Of a DNA stretch of 32,670 nucleotides, positions 9,511-17,500 are shown in pieces. Both the position numbers and the translations under genes were made by a program. The DNA is taken from NCBI GenBank assembly GCA_031257175.1, contig JAIRPE010000047.1, positions 1 to 32,670 on the forward strand, read 5' to 3'. The stretch comes from Eubacteriales Family XIII. Incertae Sedis bacterium. Lineage in GTDB: Bacteria > Bacillota > Clostridia > Peptostreptococcales > Anaerovoracaceae. The first letter of the stretch is position 1. Each line of letters starts with the position of its first letter. A model generated the notes under the pieces. The model was given only the letters and a program-made list of their open reading frames with translations. It was not told the origin of the DNA and did no database searches.

Positions 9511-10300
9511 TTTTGACAGGCTCATAGGCCACATCGAGCGCATAGCGCCGCCGAGCATGGCGGAGGAGTGGGACAACAACGGAGTCCAGCTACGATTGGC
9601 GGACGGGGACGTGAGGAGGGCGCTGGTGGCGTTGGAGATCACGGACGCGGTCATCGACGAGGCCGAAATGATGAACGCGGACATGCTCGTGACGCACCAT
9701 CCGCTGATATTCCGCAAGCTTAAGTCCGTCTCCTGCCGGGATTTGACGGGCAGGCACGTCATAAGGCTGGTCAAGGCCGGCGTGTCCGTCTACGCCGCCC
9801 ACACCAGCTTCGACGCGGTCTACGGCGGCAACAACGATTATCTGGCGGAGCTGCTGGGCCTTCAGAAGATACGCCGCGCGCAGCCCCGCAAAGAAAGCCC
9901 TGACACGCCTATTTTGGGCAGGATAGGGGACTTGAAAAGCGAGACGCCCTTCGCCGAGGTCTGCGAGTTGGTCAGGCGGCGCCTGGGCGTGGGTCGCGCC
10001 ATGCCCGTGGTGGGGGACGCGGGCGCCCCCATCAGGAAGGTGGCCTTATGCACGGGGGGCGGCGGGGATTTGATAGAGGACGCCCTGCGCAACGGTTGCT
10101 CCCTTTTCATCACCTCGGACGTAAGGCACCACGAGGCGCTGTTCGCGAGGGAGAACGGCCTTTGCGTCATAGACGCGGGGCACTACCACACGGAGGCGCT
10201 GTTCGTGCCGAATTTCGCGGGGAAGCTGAAGGCGGCGGTCGGGGATTTGCTGGAGGTTTATGAGAGCGCGAGGGGGGAGGCGCCCTTTCGGTTGGGGTAG
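9500..10300 (+). CDS. Nif3-like dinuclear metal centre protein (YqfO family)
   Basis: A 266-residue member of the Nif3/DUF34 family, whose hexameric toroids carry a dinuclear metal site; a role as GTP cyclohydrolase-like or metal-chaperone protein has been suggested but is not settled. Metal-ligand motifs are present: H66-H67 in VTHHPLIF, H101 and D105 in AAHTSFDAVYGG, and a C-terminal DAGHYHTE. At 266 residues it lacks the PII-like insert found in Bacillus YqfO, so it is the short form. It overlaps trmK by 11 bases and is the last clearly GC-rich gene before the composition shift. Confidence 0.88.
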   Translation: MAINFDRLIGHIERIAPPSMAEEWDNNGVQLRLADGDVRRALVALEITDAVIDEAEMMNADMLVTHHPLIFRKLKSVSCRDLTGRHVIRLVKAGVSVYAAHTSFDAVYGGNNDYLAELLGLQKIRRAQPRKESPDTPILGRIGDLKSETPFAEVCELVRRRLGVGRAMPVVGDAGAPIRKVALCTGGGGDLIEDALRNGCSLFITSDVRHHEALFARENGLCVIDAGHYHTEALFVPNFAGKLKAAVGDLLEVYESARGEAPFRLG

Positions 10301-10327
10301 GGTTGGTGGAGCTTTTGGCTTCGCGTT

Positions 10328-11407
10328 TTGATTGTCAAGCGGTTTTATGTTGTGGAAATTAAAAATATAGTCAAGTATTTGAAAGAATATAGAGGGCCTC
10401 AGCTTAAAATCATGGAAGTGTGCGGTACTCACACTTCTGCGATATTTAAGGCGGGAATAAGGGATTTGCTGCCGCCTGAGATAAAATTGGTTTCAGGCCC
10501 GGGATGCCCTGTATGCGTCACGCCTAGCGGGTATATAGATAAATGCGTTGAATACGCGTCGCGCTCGAATCATGTAGTCTTAAGCTTCGGGGACATGTTG
10601 AAGGTTCCGGGAACTGAAAGCAGTTTGTTTGAAGCCAAGAGCTTAGGCGGCAGAGTGGAAGTCATGTATTCTGCCGCAGAGGCGTTGATGAAGGCCGAAA
10701 AACATCAGGATACCGTCTACGTAGTGGCGGCCGTCGGTTTTGAAACCACAGTCCCGTCTTACGCGTTGACACTTAAAGAAGCGAACTCGCGCAATTTGAC
10801 TAACATAAGAATGGTTACGGCGCTGAAGTCCGCAGAACCGGCCATAGAGTGGATTTTGGCGAAAGGGGCGGATATAAGCGGCTTCATATGCCCCGGACAC
10901 GTAAGCGCGGTGACGGGAACCGCAGGATATGAACGCATGTCGCGAAAGTACGGCAAACCGTTCGTGGTGGCAGGGTTTGAAGGGGAAGACGTGCTGGCGG
11001 CGATATACGCCATAGTCCGCCTCCTGGAACGCGACGCGAAATTCATGAACCTATATCCTTCCGTAGTGCGGCAAGCAGGCAACGGTAAAGCAAAAGCGCT
11101 GATCGATGAATGCTTTGTCGCCGGAGAAACCGCATGGAGGGGTTTCGGGGTGTTGGCAGGCTCAGGTTTTCGTTTAAGAGAAGAATACGCGCGGTTTGAC
11201 GCAGGCGCATGGATGTCGTATAACGACGCCGCTGATGACGCCCCTAGAGGTTGCCGTTGCAGCGATGTGCTCATGGGCCGCATAGATCCGGCGGAGTGCC
11301 CTTTGTTCGCTCGCGAGTGTGACCTGCAAACGCCGATAGGCGCCTGCATGGTATCCGCGGAAGGGGCGTGCGGGATATGGCGTCGGAATATGCGCAGGGA
11401 GTTCTAG
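10328..11407 (+). CDS. hypD: Hydrogenase formation protein HypD
   Basis: HypD is the iron-sulfur scaffold that, with HypC, holds the Fe(CN)2CO unit during NiFe-hydrogenase maturation. The family signatures are intact: C32-G-T-H-T (32-36), GPGCPVC (57-63), the PGHVSAVTG loop in the middle and the C-terminal cysteine set (GCRCSDVL, AECPLFARECDLQTPIGACM) for the 4Fe-4S cluster. The start is uncertain. The frame opens at TTG 10328 with only a distant GGTGGAG, and GTG 10352 is an alternative; neither has a good SD. Codon use is less GC-rich than in the genes upstream. No hydrogenase structural gene, hypC or hypF is in the window. Confidence 0.92.
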   Translation: MIVKRFYVVEIKNIVKYLKEYRGPQLKIMEVCGTHTSAIFKAGIRDLLPPEIKLVSGPGCPVCVTPSGYIDKCVEYASRSNHVVLSFGDMLKVPGTESSLFEAKSLGGRVEVMYSAAEALMKAEKHQDTVYVVAAVGFETTVPSYALTLKEANSRNLTNIRMVTALKSAEPAIEWILAKGADISGFICPGHVSAVTGTAGYERMSRKYGKPFVVAGFEGEDVLAAIYAIVRLLERDAKFMNLYPSVVRQAGNGKAKALIDECFVAGETAWRGFGVLAGSGFRLREEYARFDAGAWMSYNDAADDAPRGCRCSDVLMGRIDPAECPLFARECDLQTPIGACMVSAEGACGIWRRNMRREF

Positions 11408-11511
11408 TGCTAATCCGCGTTTAAAATCTTACCTGAAGCGGATTAGGAGATAGTATCTTCTGCCATCAGCCCGATAATCTTGGGCGGAATTTAAAAAAGG
11501 ATAAGCATAAG
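11408..11511 (+). repeat. Intergenic repeat copy A, between hypD and hypE
   Basis: This copy starts directly after the hypD stop. Hairpin 1 is CTAATCCGC with GCGGATTAG (perfect). Hairpin 2 has one mismatch (CAGCCC with GGGCGG) around a GATAATCT-type loop. The end is AAAAAAGGATAAGCATAAG. The 5' end TGCTAATCC and the 3' end GGATAAGCA are inverted repeats matching at 8 of 9 positions. It occupies most of the hypD-hypE gap, in the same sense as hypE. Confidence 0.85.
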
Positions 11512-11529
11512 AAGGGATGCAGGTGAGCA

Positions 11530-12588
11530 GTGAAGAACGAAACGACGATAACGACCGCCCATGGGAGCGGGGGCAGAGACACGGCTTTGCTGGTGGAAAA
11601 AGTTTTCAGAAGACGATTGTCAAACGACATACTGGACCGCATGGACGACGCGGCTGTTCTTGGGATCGGCGGAAGGCTTGCCGTCACGACGGACTCGTTC
11701 GTCGTGACCCCCTTATTTTTCAGTGGCGGCGATATAGGCAAGTTAAGCGTGTGCGGCACGGTCAATGATCTGCTGGCAGTGGGCGCGGAACCCAAATATA
11801 TGACGTGCGGCTTTATACTGGAAGAGGGATTGGAATTGAGCCGCTTGGAACGCGTGGTCGAATCGATGGCGCGTGAGGCGGCGGCAGCCGGGGTGCGCGT
11901 GGTCGCCGGGGACACGAAGGTTATAGAGGGTAAAGGCGGGATGTATATCAACGCCTGCGGCATTGGCGCTCTCTCCGACGGGCGCGAAATCGGATCGGAA
12001 AGTTGCGTGGCCGGCGATAAAGTGTTGGTGTCCGGGACGTTGGGAGATCATCACGCTTGCATTCTCAGCGCCCGCATGGGCATAGAGAATAGCATTGTCA
12101 GCGATTGCGCTTGCCTGAACGACGTGGCGGAGGCGCTGATTGCCTCGAAAGTGAAAGTCAGAGCCATGAGAGATGTGACGCGGGGAGGGCTTGCGACCGT
12201 TCTTAACGAAATCGCGGCCGCTTCGGGGATTTTCGTGGAGTTGGACGAAGAAGCGATCCCTGTCGGCGTGGAAGTTAAGGCGCTATGCGGATTGATGGGT
12301 CTGGATCCGCTCTATATGGGGAATGAGGGTAAGATGGTCGTAATCGTTTCAGGGAATGACGCGGAAAAAGCGTTGCGGGCGATGAGAGAGACAAAACATG
12401 GCAAAGACGCCGAAATAGTCGGACACGTGGTAAACTCCACGAGGGATGAGAACCAAGCCAAGGCGGCAAAGCCGGACGCAATGACGAAAGACCTCATCAT
12501 GAACCAAGGCGTCGTCGTAAAGACTAAATTAGGAGGGCGGAGGAGGCTTGACATGCTTCATGGGGAGGGGTTGCCGCGCATATGCTGA
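11530..12588 (+). CDS. hypE: Hydrogenase maturation protein HypE (carbamoyl dehydratase)
   Basis: A 352-residue HypE, an AIR-synthase/PurM-fold enzyme. It dehydrates the thiocarboxamide on its C-terminal cysteine to thiocyanate, giving the cyanide ligands of NiFe hydrogenases. The sequence opens with the typical HGSGGR motif, contains MDDAAVL, TTDSFVV and GTVNDLLAVGA, and ends in the conserved P-R-I-C, so the essential terminal cysteine is kept. The GTG start is chosen because AGGTGA lies just upstream. Repeat copy A fills the gap to hypD. Partners HypC and HypF must lie elsewhere if the pathway works. Confidence 0.94.
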   Translation: MKNETTITTAHGSGGRDTALLVEKVFRRRLSNDILDRMDDAAVLGIGGRLAVTTDSFVVTPLFFSGGDIGKLSVCGTVNDLLAVGAEPKYMTCGFILEEGLELSRLERVVESMAREAAAAGVRVVAGDTKVIEGKGGMYINACGIGALSDGREIGSESCVAGDKVLVSGTLGDHHACILSARMGIENSIVSDCACLNDVAEALIASKVKVRAMRDVTRGGLATVLNEIAAASGIFVELDEEAIPVGVEVKALCGLMGLDPLYMGNEGKMVVIVSGNDAEKALRAMRETKHGKDAEIVGHVVNSTRDENQAKAAKPDAMTKDLIMNQGVVVKTKLGGRRRLDMLHGEGLPRIC

Positions 12589-12913
12589 ACATATTGCGCC
12601 CAATAATTTCGAAGTCTTGGCGATTCGTCGGGTCGGGTTTCAGTAACCATGAGAAAACCTGTGGATAAAATGTTGCCGCCATGCTTGCGCACAGGGCGAT
12701 AGCTTCGAAATTTCAACATTTTATAGGGCATATTTTATCCACAGCCCCCTTTGGATAAAATATATGCGCAACGACGGACGCAATGTGGAAAAGTCATTCT
12801 AACGGCATAAATCTGAGACGATAGGGCTGTTAAAAAACGTTCGTTCAACCTCAAACATTGGTTAACATAATCGTTGCTCACTAAATTAACTGAGTGGGGC
12901 TTTCCAATAAACG
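12589..12913. other. AT-rich intergenic region with DnaA-box-like sites and inverted repeats
   Basis: This gap lies between the convergent hypE and HD-GYP genes. It holds two perfect DnaA-box sequences in opposite orientation, TGTGGATAA (12660-12668) and TTATCCACA (12735-12743), plus two one-mismatch relatives, TTTGGATAA (12750-12758) and TGTGGAAAA (12784-12792). AATTTCGAAG (12605-12614) pairs with CTTCGAAATT (12703-12712), and ATAAAATGTTG (12665-12675) pairs with CAACATTTTAT (12714-12724), so the region is strongly palindromic. No gene is seen. It may bind DnaA or serve as a bidirectional transcription end. Confidence 0.55.
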
Positions 12914-14464
12914 CTAACGCAATGCCGCGCCTGGCGCCCTTTTTTCCTCGGCGATGATCGCGTTCACCACTTCGTTGAGAAACAGCTCGGCTATCAGGGG
13001 ATCGAAGGCTGTGCCGACGCCTTCGGCTATTATGCCTTTTGCTTCGGTTGTTTCAAAAGGAGGTTTGTAGCAACGGGCATGGGTAAGCGCGTCAAAGACA
13101 TCCACCACGGAGGTTATCCGCGCCGCGATAGGAATGTTGCGGCCTCCCAATTTCAGAGGGTAGCCCCTGCCGTCCCAACGCTCGTGATGGCAAAGCGCTA
13201 TATCCTTGCCGATGTCAAGGTACTTGATGTTCTCGTTTGAACCTCTCAATATTTCATCTAGGACATTGGCCCCGTTCACCGTGTGAAGCTTTATCTGTTC
13301 GAATTCTTCGTCTGTAAGTTTTCCGGGTTTTAGCAGCACGCTGTCAGCTATCGTGATTTTGCCTATATCGTGCAAAGTGGAAGCCAGGCTTATAGCGGAA
13401 ATGATGTCGTCGGACAGTTCGTCCATGTACAACCCTTTCTCTATTATTTTGCTGGTCAGAAGTTCCACAGCTCTAGCCATACGAAACACATGCTCGCCTG
13501 TGGAGTGATCCCGCGACTCTGTCACTTGGGCAAGAGACATGACGGTAACCCTGTTCGCTTTGATAAGGCCGTCGTACAAGCGAATGTTACTGAGCCCCAC
13601 GGATACGTTGTGGCAAAAGAGCAGCAACATGCGGCTTTGTATTTCGCTTAGAGGCTCGTTGGTTTCCAAGTAAACGGCATAGCGGTTTAAATCGCTCTGG
13701 TACAACATGCTCGCCAAGCAACCCTCAGAAGAATATTCTCCTGAGGCGCCAATGCTGTTAAAGATGGAGATTATATCGCTTGTATGGACGGTTACGGAGC
13801 CGCACTCGGCCAATATTTGCCATTCGCTGTCGTTGCTGCGGTACGCGCATACGATGCCCCTGCTCCTTATGTCGAAAATGTTGCCGATTTGCTGTAACAC
13901 GGCCTTGGCGTAATCGTACATGGACTGAACGCGCATGATCATGGACGTGGACTTGATGATGTTTTCAAGCCCGACCTTCGTCTGCTCCAAACGATACATG
14001 TCGTGGTAGGCCCGAAGACCTGAAATGATTGTCGTGTAAAGCTTGTCCGACGTCAATTCCGTTTTGGTTTTGTAGTCATGAAGGTCATATTCCATGATTA
14101 TATTTTGCTCCGGAGCCTGCCCGGGTTGCCCTGTCCTGAGCACGATCCTGGTGCACGGGTTAATACTGGCGTCGCGGTACCATTTGATTAGGCGCAGGCC
14201 GGCGTCGTCGGTTTCCATGACCACATCGACAAGCATTAGCGCTATGCCACGTTCCTTTTCGAGTATTAGCTCCGCTTCTTTTGAAGAATACGCGCCTATC
14301 AGTTCGACGCCCTTATCCATGAAAATGAAGCGCTTAAGCATGTAACGCGTGACGTCGTGAACCGACTGCTCATCGTCGATAACCATCACTTTCCAGCAAT
14401 CCTGCGGATCGCTGTCGATATCCTCGTCGTGATCGTCCTGCAAAAAGTTCATCAAATCGTTCAT
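12914..14464 (-). CDS. Response regulator with REC, DUF3369 and HD-GYP domains
   Basis: A 516-residue response regulator predicted to degrade cyclic di-GMP. The receiver domain (about residues 24-150) has the acidic pair D30-D31, phospho-acceptor D80, T111 and a lysine at 132 or 134. The middle part (about 170-310) fits DUF3369, a GAF-like sensor often found between REC and HD-GYP. The C-terminal HD-GYP domain has LHDIGK and HHERWDGRGYP, so the catalytic motifs are intact. GGAGGT lies 7 bases before the ATG. It follows the giant kinase on the same strand with a 113-base gap containing a strong hairpin. The likely role is to lower cyclic di-GMP in answer to the kinase and so favour motility; the last step is inference. 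Confidence 0.9.
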   Translation of the reverse strand: MNDLMNFLQDDHDEDIDSDPQDCWKVMVIDDEQSVHDVTRYMLKRFIFMDKGVELIGAYSSKEAELILEKERGIALMLVDVVMETDDAGLRLIKWYRDASINPCTRIVLRTGQPGQAPEQNIIMEYDLHDYKTKTELTSDKLYTTIISGLRAYHDMYRLEQTKVGLENIIKSTSMIMRVQSMYDYAKAVLQQIGNIFDIRSRGIVCAYRSNDSEWQILAECGSVTVHTSDIISIFNSIGASGEYSSEGCLASMLYQSDLNRYAVYLETNEPLSEIQSRMLLLFCHNVSVGLSNIRLYDGLIKANRVTVMSLAQVTESRDHSTGEHVFRMARAVELLTSKIIEKGLYMDELSDDIISAISLASTLHDIGKITIADSVLLKPGKLTDEEFEQIKLHTVNGANVLDEILRGSNENIKYLDIGKDIALCHHERWDGRGYPLKLGGRNIPIAARITSVVDVFDALTHARCYKPPFETTEAKGIIAEGVGTAFDPLIAELFLNEVVNAIIAEEKRAPGAALR

Positions 14465-14529
14465 TTGCTCTACCTCCGTTAACTGTTTGCGGTTACGTGC
14501 TTTTTCGCGTGGTCAAAACGCTTTCCTCC

Positions 14530-14571
14530 GGTGAGGCAGCGATGCGAAATCTTCCGCGTCGCTGCCTCACC
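14530..14571 (-). promoter_or_regulatory. Strong hairpin between the kinase and HD-GYP genes
   Basis: GGTGAGGCAGCGATGCG (14530-14546) and CGCGTCGCTGCCTCACC (14555-14571) form a 17-bp stem with one mispair and an 8-base loop. No T-run follows on either strand, so it is not a standard terminator. It may be an mRNA-stabilising or partly terminating element that sets the ratio of the two gene products. Confidence 0.5.
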
Positions 14572-14577
14572 GTCGCC

Positions 14578-17500
14578 CTACGAAATTTCCTGTGCTTGAG
14601 TTATGCCGCCGTCGTGCGCGGACTCAGAAAGTTTTGGAAGATTCATGTTGAATCGGCAACCCTGACCAGGAGAACTTACGATTTGTATCGTGCCGCCAAG
14701 GGTCTGGGTGACGAGGGATAAAATTATATGGCCTCCAAGGCCGCTGCCGCCTTCGGATCTGCGCATGGTAAAGAATGGGATGAAAAACTGATCTCTTTCT
14801 TCTGCAGTCATGCCTCTGCCATTATCTTGATACGTGATACTCACAGAATCCTCTAGATCCATGATGTGGATTTCAATTTTGCAGTCGGCCTTTGGCATCC
14901 CCACAAAAGCGTGTATAGCCGAATTCATTATCATATTCGTGAATATCTGCGCCAACGCTCCTGTGGACGAATATATTTTCAACGTGTCAGGGCCTTGGAT
15001 CGTGCAAGATCCGACGATATTCTTTATGGCTGGCCTAACGTAGTCCACGATATTGCCTAATTCAGGCATGAGGTCTATGAAATCAAATACCCCCGCCGTT
15101 TGGTTGACAGTGATTTTTTTGAAATTTTGAACTAAATTTGTAGTGCGAGTTATATTTCCCATCAAAATCTCCAACCCTTCGTGGCTTTCCTGGAAATAAT
15201 CATTAAGTCCTGCCTTCGACAGACTCTGCTTTGCAAAAGAGTCCATCGTCTCTTCGGTTTTGGCCTGTAGCCCTGTGGCCAGGGTGACGCATACGCCGAG
15301 CGGCGTGTTTATTTCGTGAGCGATGCCGCTGATCAGCGTGTTCAACTGTTTGGTGTACGAGCTTAGGCGCTTCTCGAGGTCTATGTTGTAGCTAGTGACC
15401 CTCTGGACTTCCAGCGCGTTCTGTAGGAGCAATCCGGATTGTGCGGCCGCCGCCGTCAGGAACTTAACGCGGGAAGGAGGGAAAATCCCTGGCAACCGCG
15501 CGTTTTCAAGATAAATGATACCCAACAGGGAACTGTTGGTGATCACAGGCAAGCATATGAAGGACTCGGGCTGTTTGGCTGTCAAATACGGATCGTTGAG
15601 GAAGCCGAACTCGTTGTCAGCGGCATTCGCTACCGCGACGACCTTTTTTTCCGCCACATAGCCGATTATTCTCAACGGCATGGCGGAAGGCTCTATAGAG
15701 GTCAATGATATGGGGAGATCCGCATAACTTAACTCCTGGCGTTGCTCGTTCGTGAATTTGAAATTGTATAGCTTCAGTTCCTCGTCTATGTTTAATAAAA
15801 GCAGCGCTTGCTCCGCGAAAGAGTGTTTTATCATCAAATCCAGCATATGTTCCACCATGTCCTCCATGCCGTGCCCGGAAACCATTATGCCAATCAAATC
15901 CAGTATGGCTTGAAAGTCCATGGATGAAGACGCTATGGCGCTTGTGCTTGTGTAAGTGGTATGAGTTAGGCTGTCCTCGGATAAATGTTCGGACAAGTAA
16001 GGGTTCTCAGGAAGATTTTCAGACAGCATCTTAACCTTCGCCTTAGCGCCGATGGCTCTGTAAAGCTCCAGCGTTCTTTGGAACTGGATAGACTTATACT
16101 GCTCCACTTCGTAATTTAATGACCATAGATGCGCCAAAGATTCCTCTATTATACATCTTTCGTAACAGAATCCCATATCTTTGAACTGTTGCGACAAGAG
16201 GCTGTACTCACTTATGTATGCCAGTCTCAAGCCGGAGAGCTTGTGTACTTCCAAATCCACCAGCTTATAAAAAGGGGCGAAATTGCCGGCGTTTGCTTCG
16301 GCGTGCCCTTTAAGAATATCCATGTTGGCGTAAAGCAGCGGCAAGTATTTCCCCAAAAAACCGGAGTCTGTTTCACAAAGCTTTATTATGGACATGGACT
16401 GATAGAATTGGATATAAAAACGCTGGATAAACCCTTTGCGTAGTTCCTGATCTACATAATTCAATTTCATTTCGCTTGCGTAATCCAGCACCTTCTGGTA
16501 GTAGCCGTGGATGAACAGCGCTTGCATTCTATGGGGGTAGTAGTAAATGGAAATAAAATTCCACGACACTTCCCCTTGACTGGCGATGAACTCGGATTCG
16601 TTAAAGCTGCGGTCGTCAAAACTGTCCAGTCCGTTGGTCGCGCCGGACAAACAACGAATGAATTGACGGAAGCAGACATCGAAAATGTATTTGAAGTCAT
16701 TCAGGAAATGCTTGCCGGCCGTGTAAGAAGCGGCATCCGCGTCTCTTGACACCCGCGAGAGCCTTGTCCCTTGAAAAAGGTTGAAGCTGAGAATGATGGC
16801 GTCAACAAAAGAGGCGTAGTAGGGATTCCCTTCCATTTTGGCGATTTGTCGGGATTTTTGATGCACTGCGGGCAGCTCGCTGAACGGGATCGTCCAATGG
16901 GCTATGGATGCGCTGTAAGCCGCCCAAAGGGTGCTCTGCGACAATTTGTTGCGTTCTGAGTAAGCCAACCCTAGATCAAAAGCCCGTTGCGCCCTGAAAT
17001 AATCCCTGTTTGCCGCGTTTTTCTCGGCGGCGAGGGCGATAGCGCGTTCCAACCAAGGGAAGCCGCCATGCTCAAAGGCGTAATTGATGGTCTTGTAAAT
17101 GTAATAGTAAGCGAAGGAATTGGAACTCATCAGCGCGTTCGTGGCCAATGTGGCGAGCAGTGACCCGTTCCGCAGCACGACGGGATTTTCGCTTATCCTC
17201 TTGTTCATAAGCGTGCTGACATCATGGCTTTCGACATAATGGGTGTATTTTATGAATTCCAGCTCGCCGAGCAGGGCAGGATCGGCGTCGTCGCTTTCCA
17301 AAAGCCCCGAGCCTTCTAAATAGGCTTTTATTGAATCCACGATCTTTGCCCATTCGGCCGCGGCCATCTGCTGTCGGATCATGCCGCTGAAGAGAGAATC
17401 CCTCTCGCGTTCGTCTTCCGCGCTGGTTATAAGCTCCTCGTATATCTTTAACGCTTCCTCTCTTTCGCCTAAGGCGAACATGCAAGAAGCGAGATTCTTG

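Noticed and set aside
12600-12800. Chromosomal replication origin oriC
   Set aside because: Only four boxes, no dnaA or dnaN nearby and no clear unwinding element. Reported as a DnaA-binding candidate only.
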